64,000 nt of DNA from DATLGB01 sp964242305 (GCA_964242305.1 CAXTBB010000018.1:1-64000), one strand, 5' to 3'; positions 14,742 through 23,919 are shown, counted from the stretch's first letter. Notes: generated by a model from the letters alone, not told the origin. Translations and numbers: made by a program.

Positions 14742-15985
14742 TGACCAACGTCACGGCCACCGCGGCGACCGTCGCAAGCAGCAGCGGGAACAAGCCCGTC
14801 AAGCCAGACCGCCAGGGCTCCGCCCGGGCCGTGCTCGGCACCAAGGCCTTCCAGGGCTCGATCTCGTTCCTCGCGTTCCTGGCCGTGTTCGTTGCCTACT
14901 CGGTGTGGCTCGGGGACAAGTTCGCTTCCACTGAGGCGCGCTTCCTGGACATCCATCAGAACGCTCCGGTGCTGATCCTCGGCCTGGCCGTGATGCTGAC
15001 GTTGATCGCGGGCAAGTTCGACCTCTCGGTCGGCGGCATGGCGACGCTGACGACGTTCCTCTCGATCGGTCTGAAGATCAACCAGGACTGGCCGTTCGTG
15101 ATCGTGCTCGCGGTGTGCCTGCTCATCGGACTCGTCGGCGGCCTCATCAACGGCCTGCTCGTGGTGCGCCTGAATGTCAACACCTTCATCGCCACGCTGG
15201 GCACCGGCGGTGTCTTCGGCGGCATCGCGTCGGTCTACGGCAAGGGCACCCAGCTGTCGCCGACGGGGGATTCCAAAGGGAAGCTCCCGGGCTGGTTCTC
15301 GGGCCCCGATTCGCTCGGCTCCTTCGGCCACAAGTTCCCCTCGCTGATCATCTGGATCGGCCTCGCCTTCGTGGCCGTCAGCGCGTTCACCCTCCTGCGC
15401 GATCGCCGCCCCGAGCGCCAGGCGGCCCGCACCTGGGACGCCGTCAGCGCCGCCATCGTGGCGGCGGTCATCCTCGTCGCCCTGTTCGTCGTCAAGATCG
15501 GCCACTGGGTGGATGCGGTCTCGTGGACGATCGCGCTGCTGCTGGCGATCGGCGTGGTCGTGTGGGTGCTGCTCGGCCACACCACGTTCGGCCGCTACCT
15601 GCACGCCACGGGGTCGAACCCCGAGGCCGCCCGCCTTGCCGGTGTCGATCCGGGCAAGGAGACCGTCAAGGCGTTCGTGCTCGGCGGCCTGCTCGCCGCC
15701 ACCGCCGGCGTCGTCCTCGCCGCCAACCAGGGCTCGGCCTCGCCCGACGTCGCCACGGGCTTCCTTCTGCCCGCGTTCGCGGCCGCGTTCCTTTCGACGG
15801 TCGTGCTCTCCACCGGGCGCTTCACGGTGTGGGGCGCGCTGGTCGGCGGCACGTTCCTGGTGTGGGTCAGCCAGGGCCTGATCGTCGGCGGGCTCGCCTT
15901 CACCTGGACCAACGTGGTCAACGGCGTCGTCCTCGTGATCGCCGTCGCGCTGTCGACGGTGTTCTTCCGGCGCCAGACGACGTGA
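14741..15985 (+). CDS. ABC transporter permease (RbsC/BPD_transp_2 type)
   Basis: 414 residues, longer than RbsC (about 320). A soluble N-terminal tail of about 40 residues precedes the first helix ISFLAFLAVFVAYSVWL. Family landmarks: APVLILGLAVMLTLIAGKFD (ligand-gate region), LSVGGMATLTTFLSIG, INGLLVVRLNVNTFIATLGT, and GSNPEAARLAGVDPG (coupling loop). An extra loop of about 60 residues (YGKGTQLSPTGDSKGKLPGW onward) explains the length. About ten membrane segments. It forms the channel for the binding protein at 12103, and its stop overlaps the racemase-like gene. Confidence 0.9.
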   Translation: MTNVTATAATVASSSGNKPVKPDRQGSARAVLGTKAFQGSISFLAFLAVFVAYSVWLGDKFASTEARFLDIHQNAPVLILGLAVMLTLIAGKFDLSVGGMATLTTFLSIGLKINQDWPFVIVLAVCLLIGLVGGLINGLLVVRLNVNTFIATLGTGGVFGGIASVYGKGTQLSPTGDSKGKLPGWFSGPDSLGSFGHKFPSLIIWIGLAFVAVSAFTLLRDRRPERQAARTWDAVSAAIVAAVILVALFVVKIGHWVDAVSWTIALLLAIGVVVWVLLGHTTFGRYLHATGSNPEAARLAGVDPGKETVKAFVLGGLLAATAGVVLAANQGSASPDVATGFLLPAFAAAFLSTVVLSTGRFTVWGALVGGTFLVWVSQGLIVGGLAFTWTNVVNGVVLVIAVALSTVFFRRQTT

Positions 15986-17130
15986 CCGGGCCGCTCGCGG
16001 GCACGCGGGTCGTCGAGATCGGCGGCATCGGGCCGAGTCCGTTCTGCGCGATGCTGCTCGCCGACATGGGGGCCGACGTGATCCGGGTCGACCGGGCGTC
16101 GGCGGTCACGCCGCGCGACGAGTACGAGTGGCCGCCGGACTACCTGCTCAACCGCGGCCGCCGCTCGGTCGGCGTCGACCTCAAGCACCCGGACGGCGTC
16201 GAGGTCGTGCTGCGCCTGGCCGAACAGGCCGACGCGCTGATCGAGGGCTACCGGCCCGGAGTCGCCGAGCGCCTGGGCATCGGCCCCGCCGACTGCGGCG
16301 CGCGCAACCCGCGGCTGGTCTACGGGCGCATGACCGGATGGGGACAGAACGGGCCGTACGCGCGCTACCCCGGCCACGACCTCAACTACATCGCCCTGTC
16401 GGGAGCGCTGCACTCCATCGGTCGCGCGGGCGGCCCGCCGGCGCCGCCGCTGAACCTGGTCGGCGACTTCGGCGGGGGCGGGATGCTGCTGGCGGTCGGC
16501 ATCCTCGCCGCGCTGATCGAGGCCGGCCGCTCCGGCACGGGGCAGACCGTCGACACCGCGATGCTCGACGGGTCGGCGCTGCTCGCGACGATGTTCTACG
16601 GGATGCGCGACATGGATCAGTGGGACGGCGGCCGCGGTGGCAACCTGCTCGACGGCGGCGCCCACTTCTACGACGTCTACGAGACCGCCGACGGCACGTA
16701 CGTCTCGATCGGCGCGATGGAGGCGAAGTTCTACGCGAACCTGCTCCGCGAGCTCGGCCTCGACGCCGCCGAGCTGCCTGAGCAGTACGACGAGAGCTCG
16801 TGGCCGGCGATGAAGGAGCGCTTCGCGGCGATCTTCAAGACCCGCACCCGCGACGAGTGGGCGGCGCAGCTCGAAACGGCGGAGGTCTGCTTCGCGCCGG
16901 TCCTTGATCTCGACGAGGCGCGCGACTTCGGCCAGAACCGCGAGCGCGGGGTGTTCGTCGAGCACGACGGCGTCGTCCAGCCCGCTCCCGCGCCGCGCTT
17001 CGAGCGCACGCCCAGCGCGATCGCCGGCCCCGCGCCCGCGCCCGGCGAGCACACGGCTGCCGGCCTGGCCGACTGGGGCTTCTCCGGCGAGGACGTCGAG
17101 CGGCTGACGGAGGCCGGCGCGATCAGGTGA
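15982..17130 (+). CDS. CoA-transferase family III, alpha-methylacyl-CoA racemase-like
   Basis: 382 residues from GTG 15982 (GTGA overlap with the permease). CaiB/BaiF family: MLLADMGADVIRVDR, LLNRGRRSVGVDLKHPDG, EQADALIEGYRPGVAERLG. The active-site regions fit alpha-methylacyl-CoA racemase: MTGWGQNGPYARYPGHDLNY (His132/Asp133) and PLNLVGDFGGGGM (Asp). Racemases of this kind epimerise 2-methylacyl-CoA so that acyl-CoA dehydrogenases can act on branched or steroid side chains (family knowledge). Co-transcription with an importer and a nearby MaoC hydratase supports catabolism of a branched substrate. A true CoA transferase cannot be excluded. Confidence 0.85.
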   Translation: MTGPLAGTRVVEIGGIGPSPFCAMLLADMGADVIRVDRASAVTPRDEYEWPPDYLLNRGRRSVGVDLKHPDGVEVVLRLAEQADALIEGYRPGVAERLGIGPADCGARNPRLVYGRMTGWGQNGPYARYPGHDLNYIALSGALHSIGRAGGPPAPPLNLVGDFGGGGMLLAVGILAALIEAGRSGTGQTVDTAMLDGSALLATMFYGMRDMDQWDGGRGGNLLDGGAHFYDVYETADGTYVSIGAMEAKFYANLLRELGLDAAELPEQYDESSWPAMKERFAAIFKTRTRDEWAAQLETAEVCFAPVLDLDEARDFGQNRERGVFVEHDGVVQPAPAPRFERTPSAIAGPAPAPGEHTAAGLADWGFSGEDVERLTEAGAIR

Positions 17131-18016
17131 CGGCGGCGCGCAGGACGGCCTCGAATCCATCGAGGTCGCCGGGCGCGACGATCGGGACGAGCAGGGGGGT
17201 GACGCCGTCCGCGGCCATCTGCGCGAGCTTCGCGTGCGGTTCGCCGAGGATGCCCATGTCGTCCACGAACGCCTGTGGCAGGCCGTCGGCCATTGCCTGC
17301 AGCTCCCCCTGGGGGACGACGTCCGGCCAGCCCATCGCGGCGATCGCGTTCGCGTAGACCGGGACCCGTAGGTAGGAGGCGACCTCGCGGCGGAACCGTC
17401 GCTCGGCGTCGGCGAGGTCGCCGCCGGTGGCGATCCGGACCGGCAGGACCGCGCCGTCCGGCTCGCCGGCGACCTCGGCCGCGAGCGCACTGCGCGGGGC
17501 CAGGTTGAGGATCAGCCCGTCGGCGCGGTCGCGCGTGAAGGAGCGCAGCCTGGGCCCGAGCGCCCCGACGTAGCGCTGCGGCGGTTGTGCCGGCGGCGCC
17601 TCGAGCCGGAACCCGGTGGTGGTCCGCTCGCCGGCGAGCGCGAGGTCGAGGAAGTCGAACAGCGCGCGCGTGTGCGTGAGCGCGCGCTCGACGACGCCCG
17701 GCTGCCCGTGCCAGCCCCCGATGACCGGCGCGGTGGAGATGCCGAAGCCGACGATGCTCCGCCCGGGGGCGAGGTGCGCGAGCGTGCTCATGCTCATGGC
17801 GTGCAGCGCCGGGGTGCGCGTGGACACGGGCACGATGGCGGTGCCGATCGTGACGCGCTCGGTGGTCGCCGCGATCGCGCACGCAAGGGCGTACGCGTCG
17901 TAGGTGGCGAACTCCGACACCCACACGCTGTCGTAGCCGAGCGCCTCGGCGAGCTGCGCCAGGCGGTGGGCGTCGGCGGCTCCGCAGCCGCGGTGGGGAA
18001 GGCAGACGCCGGTCAC
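17123..18016 (-). CDS. LLM-class F420-dependent oxidoreductase
   Basis: 297 residues if started at GTG 18016 (RRVTGVCLPHRG); an in-frame extension to 18163 would overlap the divergent HAD gene and looks non-coding. Luciferase-like TIM-barrel features: LAEALGYDSVWVSEF, TERVTIGTAIVPVSTRTPA, HLAPGRSIVGFGIS and LVPIVAPGDLDGFEAVL. These proteins bind F420 (or FMN) and catalyse hydride transfer or monooxygenation; the substrate is not predictable. It converges on the racemase-like gene with an 8-bp overlap. A second LLM protein is at 29590. Confidence 0.8.
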   Translation of the reverse strand: MTGVCLPHRGCGAADAHRLAQLAEALGYDSVWVSEFATYDAYALACAIAATTERVTIGTAIVPVSTRTPALHAMSMSTLAHLAPGRSIVGFGISTAPVIGGWHGQPGVVERALTHTRALFDFLDLALAGERTTTGFRLEAPPAQPPQRYVGALGPRLRSFTRDRADGLILNLAPRSALAAEVAGEPDGAVLPVRIATGGDLADAERRFRREVASYLRVPVYANAIAAMGWPDVVPQGELQAMADGLPQAFVDDMGILGEPHAKLAQMAADGVTPLLVPIVAPGDLDGFEAVLRAAVT

Positions 18017-18113
18017 GCGGCGGATCCTCGCGGGCGCGCCGGGCTTGGAGAACGTGACAACGCGACCGGCCTTGTCGAACCCTCCAGCCACGCGCGGCGG
18101 GCATGCTGCGGGC

Positions 18114-18791
18114 ATGAACCACACGGCGCCCGTCGAGGCGGTCATGTTCGACATGGACGGCACCCTCGTGAACTCCCGCTCCGCGCTGGAGCGGTCCTAT
18201 CACGACGCGTCGACGGAGATCCTCGGCGAGCCGCGACCGACCGACCCGGAGGAGATGGAGGAGATCCTCAAGCTCCGCGGCTCGGAGGCCTTCCCGCGGA
18301 TCGTCGGCGACGATCCCGAGACGCTGGCCCGATTCCGCACCGTCTTCCAGGCCGCCTACGCCACCCACAGCGCGGAGGCGGAGGGGTTCCCCGGGCTGGT
18401 CGACGGACTCGAGCGGCTCACCGCCCTCGGCGTCCGGCTCGGAATCGCCACCTCCAAGGCCCGCGCGCGCCTGGACCTCGACCTCGAGCGCCTCGGCATC
18501 GTCGACTTCTTCGCGTTCACGGTGTCCGGCGACGAGGTCCCCAGCGGCAAGCCGGCGCCCGACCCGATCTATGCCGTCGCGGCCGGGCTCGACGTCGCCA
18601 TCGAGAACGGCCTCTATGTCGGCGACGGCGAGAACGACATCATCGCCGCTCACGCCGCGGGCATGCGCGCGGTCGGCGTTGCCTTCGGCTTCCACCCGGA
18701 CGCGTGCCGTGCCGAGAACCCGGAGTACTTCGTCGACTCCTACGCCGAGCTCGCCGACGTCGTGGCGTCGTTGCGCGGCGCCCCGGCTTAG
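18114..18791 (+). CDS. HAD-superfamily hydrolase (phosphoglycolate phosphatase-like)
   Basis: 225 residues from ATG 18114. HAD motifs: I VMFDMDGTLVNSRSA (about 9-23), II GIATSKARA, III with the lysine in SGKPAPDPIYAVA, IV YVGDGENDIIAAHAAGM. A helical cap lies between motifs I and II, as in subfamily IA (Gph/PGMB type). It would dephosphorylate a small phosphometabolite in the cytoplasm; the substrate is unknown. It diverges from the LLM gene and converges on the crotonase at 18788 with a 4-bp overlap. Confidence 0.85.
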   Translation: MNHTAPVEAVMFDMDGTLVNSRSALERSYHDASTEILGEPRPTDPEEMEEILKLRGSEAFPRIVGDDPETLARFRTVFQAAYATHSAEAEGFPGLVDGLERLTALGVRLGIATSKARARLDLDLERLGIVDFFAFTVSGDEVPSGKPAPDPIYAVAAGLDVAIENGLYVGDGENDIIAAHAAGMRAVGVAFGFHPDACRAENPEYFVDSYAELADVVASLRGAPA

Positions 18792-19555
18792 GCGCCTGTC
18801 CAGACCGGGGTGCGCTTCTCGACGAAGGCCAGCGCCCCTTCCTTCGCGTCCCGGGACTCGGCGATGCGCGCGTTGATCGGCGCCTGGCGCTCCCACGCCT
18901 CCGCCTCGGGCACGTCGGCGGAGAGCGCGAGCACCTCCTTGGCGGCCGCGACGCCGAGCGGGCCGTTGGCTGCGATCTGCTCGGCCATGTCCAGCGCACC
19001 GGCGAGCGCCTCGCCCGGCTCGGCCAGGCGGTTGACGATGCCGAGCTCAGCGGCGCGGGGCGCGCCGATGGGGTCGCCGAGGATGCCGAGCTCCATGGCC
19101 ACGTTGTACGGGATGCGCCGCGAGAGGCGGATGAGGCCGCCGCCCGCCGCCAGCAGGCTGCGCTTGACCTCCGGCAGCCCGAAGACGGCGTCGCGCGCCG
19201 CGACGATCAGGTCGCAGGCGAGCGCGACCTCGAACCCGCCGGCAAGCGCGTAGCCCTCGACGGCGGCGACCAGCGGCTTGCGCGGCGGCGCCTGCGCGAA
19301 CCCGGCCAGCCCACGGCCCTCGACGACGGGGACCTCACCGTGACCGAACGCCTTGAGGTCCATCCCCGAGGAGAAGGTTCCGCCGGCGCCGGTGAGCACG
19401 GCGACGCTCAGCTCGGGTGTGCCGTCGAGCTCGTCCAGGGCGGCGGCGATCAGCTCGGAGACGCGACGATCGAGCGCGTTGCGCACGTGCGGGCGGTTGA
19501 TCGTGAGCAGCAGGACGCCACCGTGGCGTTCGACCAGCAGGGGCGCTTCGTTCAT
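18788..19555 (-). CDS. enoyl-CoA hydratase/isomerase family protein
   Basis: 255 residues from ATG 19555. Crotonase signatures: LLLTINRPHVRNALDRRV, GGTFSSGMDLKAFG (oxyanion hole), VEGYALAGGFEVALACDLIV, AVFGLPEVKRSLLAAGGGL with Glu in LPE, and a C-terminal KRTPVW. Acts on enoyl-CoA thioesters; exact substrate unknown. The frame stays open far upstream on the minus strand, but that part is antisense to the PPDK-like gene. The two genes start divergently 123 bp apart. Confidence 0.88.
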   Translation of the reverse strand: MNEAPLLVERHGGVLLLTINRPHVRNALDRRVSELIAAALDELDGTPELSVAVLTGAGGTFSSGMDLKAFGHGEVPVVEGRGLAGFAQAPPRKPLVAAVEGYALAGGFEVALACDLIVAARDAVFGLPEVKRSLLAAGGGLIRLSRRIPYNVAMELGILGDPIGAPRAAELGIVNRLAEPGEALAGALDMAEQIAANGPLGVAAAKEVLALSADVPEAEAWERQAPINARIAESRDAKEGALAFVEKRTPVWTGA

Positions 19556-19678
19556 GACCCGAACGTACGGGTCGTCGGGCCACCCCGGTTGCCGTGCGCG
19601 CCAGCCGATTGTGGGAACGACCAACGGCCTGCGGGCCGCGCGGCGCGCGCCGCGCGCGTTCGCGACAGATTGCCCAGG

Positions 19679-21538
19679 ATGCAGTACGTCCACCGCTTCG
19701 ACGAGACCCCTGACAACGTCTCCCTGCTCGGTGGGAAGGGCGCGAGCCTCGCGCGCATGCGCGCACTCAACCTCCCGATCCCTCCCGGGTTCACCATCAC
19801 GACAGCGGGCTGGCGGGCGTGGCGTGACGGCGGCGACGCCGTGCTCGAGCAGATCCGCGGCGAGGTGGCCGAGGCGATGGCCCACCTCGAGGCCGAGCTC
19901 GGCCGGCGCTTCGGCGATCCCGGCAACCCGCTGCTGATCTCCGTCCGCTCCGGTGCGCCGCGCTCGATGCCGGGGATGATGGACACGATCCTCAACCTCG
20001 GGCTGACCGACGCGACGGTCGCCGGCCTCGGGGCGCAGACCTCCGCGCCGTTCGCCGCCAGCCTCTACGCCCGGCTGCTGGCCATGTACGGGCGCATCGT
20101 GCGCGACGTCCCCGGCGACGCGGTGAGCGCCCTCGAGCGCCGCGGCGACGCCGCCGCGGTCGAGGAGCTCAAGGCCGTGATCGCGCGCGCCTCCGGCCGG
20201 GCGATGCCGCAGGACGCCGACGAGCAGCTCACCGAGGCGATTCAGGCCGTGTGGCGCTCGTGGGACAGCAAGCGCGCCAAGCGCTACCGCCGCTACGCCG
20301 GCATCCCCGACGACCTCGGCACCGCCGTGACCGTGCAGGCGATGGTCTTCGGCAACCGCGACCAGGAGTCGGGGACGGGCGTCGTCTTCACGCGCGACCC
20401 CGCCACCGGCTCGCCCGGCACGTACGGGGACTTCCTCGTCTGCGCCCAGGGGGAGGACGTGGTGGCCGGCGGCCGCAACACCGAGCCGCTGTCGGCCATG
20501 CGCTACGCGCTGCCCAAGGCGTTCGAGGCGCTCGAAGCGGCGCTGCCGCTGATCGAGGCCGAGTACCGCGACATGACCGACGTCGAGTTCACGGTCGAGA
20601 CCGAGCGGCTGTGGATCCTGCAGGCGCGGCCGGGTCAGCGCAGCGGCCCCGCCGCGGTGCGCATCGCCGTGGACATGGTCGACGAGGGCTTCATCGAGGT
20701 CGACGAGGCGCTCACCCGTATCCCGATCGCAGCCATCGAGCAGCTGCAGGCGCCGGTGTTCGCGACGCGCGAGGACCTCGACGTCCTCGGCCGCGGCACG
20801 CCCGCCTCGCCCGGCGCGGCGGTCGGCGTCGCCGTCTTCGACTCCGAGCGCGCGCAGGAGCTCTCCGCCGACGGCGCAACCTCCGTGATCCTGCTCCGGC
20901 CCGAGACCTCCCCCGAGGACATCGGCGGCATGATCGCCGCCGCCGGCATCGTCACCGCCGTCGGCGGTCGCACGTCCCACGCGGCGGTTGTCGCCCGCGG
21001 CATCGGACGCCCGGCCGTGTGCGGCGTCGAGGGCCTGCGCATCGACCCGGCGACGCGGACGGCGGTCGCCCCGGACGGGCGCGCGCTGAGCGAGGGCGAC
21101 CTCGTCGCCATCGACGGCAACGACGGCCTGCTCGTCCTCGGTGCGGTCAAGCTCGTCCCCGCGCAGCCCGGCCCCAACCTGGCCCGGCTGCTGGCCTGGT
21201 GCGACGAGCGGTCCAAGCTCCCGGTCGTCACCGCCGTGCCCGACGGGTACGGCGTCGTGCGCTCGCCCGAGGAGGCCGTGGCGTGCGGCGGTGCGCCCGT
21301 CGTCATCGAGGTGGAGTGGGAGGGGGCGTCGTCCTCCGTGCTGCTCGACAGGACCGTGGCCGCTGCGCGCGAGGCGGGCTGCGACGCGCTCGCCCTGCGC
21401 ATCCCCGACACGCTCGCCGGCGCGGACATGGCGCCGCCCGATGCGCCGTGGACGCACCTGGTCGTCAGCGCGGGCAAGGAGTGGTGCGCGCGCCTCCTGG
21501 CCGCGCGCATCGCGCTGTCCCCGGCCGCCACCGTCTAG
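19679..21538 (+). CDS. PPDK-like ATP-grasp / phosphohistidine protein lacking the PEP/pyruvate barrel
   Basis: 619 residues from ATG 19679; genuine pyruvate phosphate dikinase is about 880. The nucleotide-binding half is PPDK-like: LLGGKGASLARM, LPIPPGFTITT, SVRSGAPRSMPGMMDTILNL, GVVFTRDPATGSPGTYGDFL, LWILQARPGQRS. The swivelling domain carries VGGRTSHAAVVARGIGRPAV with the phosphohistidine candidate His434. After about residue 500 the usual TIM-barrel that binds PEP/pyruvate is missing, replaced by about 110 residues (NLARLLAWCDERSKLPVV ... PPDAPWTHLVVSAG) that could be a shrunken barrel or another acceptor site. It may act on a different acceptor, or need a partner protein (inference). Confidence 0.82.
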   Translation: MQYVHRFDETPDNVSLLGGKGASLARMRALNLPIPPGFTITTAGWRAWRDGGDAVLEQIRGEVAEAMAHLEAELGRRFGDPGNPLLISVRSGAPRSMPGMMDTILNLGLTDATVAGLGAQTSAPFAASLYARLLAMYGRIVRDVPGDAVSALERRGDAAAVEELKAVIARASGRAMPQDADEQLTEAIQAVWRSWDSKRAKRYRRYAGIPDDLGTAVTVQAMVFGNRDQESGTGVVFTRDPATGSPGTYGDFLVCAQGEDVVAGGRNTEPLSAMRYALPKAFEALEAALPLIEAEYRDMTDVEFTVETERLWILQARPGQRSGPAAVRIAVDMVDEGFIEVDEALTRIPIAAIEQLQAPVFATREDLDVLGRGTPASPGAAVGVAVFDSERAQELSADGATSVILLRPETSPEDIGGMIAAAGIVTAVGGRTSHAAVVARGIGRPAVCGVEGLRIDPATRTAVAPDGRALSEGDLVAIDGNDGLLVLGAVKLVPAQPGPNLARLLAWCDERSKLPVVTAVPDGYGVVRSPEEAVACGGAPVVIEVEWEGASSSVLLDRTVAAAREAGCDALALRIPDTLAGADMAPPDAPWTHLVVSAGKEWCARLLAARIALSPAATV

Positions 21539-21539
21539 G

Positions 21540-22550
21540 TCACAGCGCCATGAAGCCGGCGGCCTCGCGCAGCAGCGCCGGGACGTCGTGCTCGAGCCGC
21601 TGCGCGTAGGGCGTGCTCAACCGCCCGTCGAGGTACTGCGCGTAGGCGCCCTCGACGATCATGGCCAGCTTGAAGAAGGCCAGCGCGCAGTACCAGTCGA
21701 GGTGCTCGACCGAGCGCCCGGAGCGCAGCGCGTAGCGCTCGGCCAGCTCCGCCCGGGTCGGCGTCCCGGGCACCCGGCTCACGCCCTGGACCCGCGGCAT
21801 CGCCGGGCTCGCCTCGGACCGCTCGCCCCAGAAGGCGAGGAAGAGCCCGAGGTCGAGCAGCGGGTCGCCGATCGTCGCCATCTCCCAGTCGACGATGGCG
21901 GCGACGCGGATCGGCGCCGCCGGCGTGAGCAGGCAGTTGTCCAGGTGGAAGTCGCCGTGCAGGATCCCCGGCTCGAAGCTCGGCGGGCGCCCGGCCTCGA
22001 GGGCGTCGGTCAGCTCGTCGAGCCGAGGGAGAGCGCGTGTCTGGTAGCGGTCGAGCTGCTTGCGCCAGCGCGGCACCTGGCGCTCGAGGAAGCCGTCGGG
22101 CTTGCCGAAGCCGTCGAGCCCCGCCTCCCGGTAGGGGACGCTGTGCAGGTCGGCGAGCGCGTCGATCACGGCCGCGCCGATCTGCCGCGCCGCCTCGGTC
22201 GGCTCCGGGTAGCCGGCGGGCAGCGTGTCGGTGAGCGCGACGCCGTCGATGTGCTCCATCAGCAGCGCCGGCGTCTGGGGGACGCCCTCGGCGACCAGCA
22301 CCCCGAGCGTCTTCGGGCTTGGCACCGGCTGATCCGAGAGCGCCGCCATGATCTGGTGCTCGCGCTCCATCGCGTGGGCGCCCGGGGCGAGGCTCGCCGA
22401 GGGTGGGCGGCGCAGGATCCAACGGCCCTGCGCGCTCGTCACCGCCACCGTCTCGTTGGAGTTCCCGCCGCTCAGCGGAGTCAGGGCGAACGGGCCGGGG
22501 ACACCGAGCGTCTCGGTCAGCCAGCGCTTGAGCACGTCGTCGTCGGCCAT
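21540..22550 (-). CDS. APH-family phosphotransferase, ACAD10/LvaA-like acyl-CoA kinase candidate
   Basis: 336 residues from ATG 22550. Kinase motifs: LSGGNSNETVAV (nucleotide loop), RWILRRPPSASLAPGAHAM, Brenner motif GILHGDFHLDNCLL (about 193-206) and IVDWEMATIGDPLLDLG (metal Asp). The RRPP and DWEMATIGDPLLDL segments are typical of the kinase domain joined to acyl-CoA dehydrogenase in ACAD10/ACAD11 and of LvaA, which phosphorylate 4-hydroxyacyl-CoA. It is divergent (85 bp) from an acyl-CoA dehydrogenase gene that would do the elimination step. An aminoglycoside resistance role is unlikely. Confidence 0.82.
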   Translation of the reverse strand: MADDDVLKRWLTETLGVPGPFALTPLSGGNSNETVAVTSAQGRWILRRPPSASLAPGAHAMEREHQIMAALSDQPVPSPKTLGVLVAEGVPQTPALLMEHIDGVALTDTLPAGYPEPTEAARQIGAAVIDALADLHSVPYREAGLDGFGKPDGFLERQVPRWRKQLDRYQTRALPRLDELTDALEAGRPPSFEPGILHGDFHLDNCLLTPAAPIRVAAIVDWEMATIGDPLLDLGLFLAFWGERSEASPAMPRVQGVSRVPGTPTRAELAERYALRSGRSVEHLDWYCALAFFKLAMIVEGAYAQYLDGRLSTPYAQRLEHDVPALLREAAGFMAL

Positions 22551-22566
22551 CGCGGGGACATCATGT

Positions 22567-22580
22567 TGGAGATGTCTCCA
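22567..22580. promoter_or_regulatory. palindrome in the divergent kinase / acyl-CoA dehydrogenase promoter region
   Basis: TGGAGA-TG-TCTCCA, 6-bp arms, centred between the two divergent starts at 22550 and 22636. A candidate operator for shared control; no regulator is encoded beside it. Confidence 0.35.
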
Positions 22581-22635
22581 CGCCGCCCGCGCGCCGGGTC
22601 GGGCGCGCTGTGTGCTTCTCCATAGGTTGCGTCCC

Positions 22636-23919
22636 ATGGCCTGGGATTTCTCGACTGAACCGGAGTTTCAAGAGAAGCTGGACTGGATGCGCGAGTTCGT
22701 GCGCGAGGAGGTCTACCCCCTTGAGGTCCTGGACTTCGACTGGCACCAGTTCCGCGAGATCATCCGGCCCCTGCAGGAGCAGGTCAAGGCGCAGGGCCTG
22801 TGGGCGGCGTACCTCGACCCAGAGCTCGGCGGCCAGGGCTACGGCCAGGTCAAGCTCGGCCTCATGCACGAGATCCTCGGCGCCTCCGAGCTGGCGCCGG
22901 CCGTCTTCGGCAACCAGGCGCCCGACTCCGGCAACGCGGAGCTGATCGCCATCGCGGGTACGCAGGAGCAGAAGGATCGCTGGATGCGGCCCGTCCTCGA
23001 CGGCGAGGTCTACAGCGCCTTCTCGATGACCGAGTCGGGCACGGGATCGGACCCCAAGCAGTTCACGACCACCGCGGTCCGCGACGGGGACGAGTGGGTC
23101 GTCAACGGGACGAAGTTCCTGGTCGGCAACGCCGAGCGCTCCGCGTTCCACATCGTCATGTGCCGCACCGACACGTCGCCGGGCGCCGACCCGTACAAGA
23201 CGATGTCGATGATCATCGTCCCCACGGACACGCCGGGGATCGAGATGCGCACCCTCGGCCTCATGCACGACACGCTCGGGGACGGCAAGCTGCACTCCCA
23301 TTCCGAGGTGCACTACCGCGACGTGCGCGTCCCCGCCGAGAACCTGCTCGGCGAGGAGGGCTCAGCCTTCGTCATGGCCCAGAAGCGCCTCGGCCCGGGC
23401 CGCATCCACCACTGCATGCGCTGGATGGGCGTCTGCCGGCGCGCGTTCGACGCGATGTGCGAGCGCGCCGTCTCCAAGTCCGTGCACGGCTCGCTGCTGA
23501 GCGAGAAGCAGATGGTCCAGGACTGGATCGCCACCAGCGCCGCCACGATGGCCTCCACCCGCCTGCTCACCCTGCACGCCGCGTGGAAGATCGACACCGA
23601 GGGCGCCTTCGCGGCCCGCACCGAGATCGCGATGATCAAGTACCACGGCGCGACCGTGATGCACGACGTGCTCGACCGCGCGATCCAGATCCACGGCGCG
23701 CTCGGCTTCACCGACGACCTGCCGCTGTCGGAGATGTACAAGTGGTCGCGAGCCGCGCGCCTGTACGACGGCCCGGACGAAGTGCACAAGGTCACGGTCG
23801 CCAAGCGGATGCTGCGCAACTACGAGCCGCACGAGATCCCCTCCGACCACGTCCCGACCCGCCGGGAGGCGGCCATCGCCAAGTACGGGGACCTGCTCGA
23901 CACGCTCGCGGTCGCGTGA
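22636..23919 (+). CDS. acyl-CoA dehydrogenase (ACAD10/11-LvaC-like)
   Basis: 427 residues from ATG 22636. FAD and substrate motifs: AFSMTESGTGSDPKQFTTTA (about 131-150), WVVNGTKFLVGNAERSAFH, TLGLMHDTLGDGKLHSHSEV and the C-terminal IQIHGALGFTDDLPLSEMYK / YDGPDEVHKVTVAKRML. The short N-terminus (DWMREFVREEVYPLE) and the PDEVHK end are typical of the ACAD10/11 clade. With the divergent kinase it may convert 4-phosphoacyl-CoA to enoyl-CoA, or act as an ordinary dehydrogenase. A HAD gene starts inside its stop (GTGA). Confidence 0.9.
   Translation: MAWDFSTEPEFQEKLDWMREFVREEVYPLEVLDFDWHQFREIIRPLQEQVKAQGLWAAYLDPELGGQGYGQVKLGLMHEILGASELAPAVFGNQAPDSGNAELIAIAGTQEQKDRWMRPVLDGEVYSAFSMTESGTGSDPKQFTTTAVRDGDEWVVNGTKFLVGNAERSAFHIVMCRTDTSPGADPYKTMSMIIVPTDTPGIEMRTLGLMHDTLGDGKLHSHSEVHYRDVRVPAENLLGEEGSAFVMAQKRLGPGRIHHCMRWMGVCRRAFDAMCERAVSKSVHGSLLSEKQMVQDWIATSAATMASTRLLTLHAAWKIDTEGAFAARTEIAMIKYHGATVMHDVLDRAIQIHGALGFTDDLPLSEMYKWSRAARLYDGPDEVHKVTVAKRMLRNYEPHEIPSDHVPTRREAAIAKYGDLLDTLAVA

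Noticed and set aside
19637..19656. 20-bp palindrome made of GC/CG in the divergent crotonase/PPDK-like gap
   Set aside because: Composed almost only of alternating G and C; low complexity explains it without an operator.
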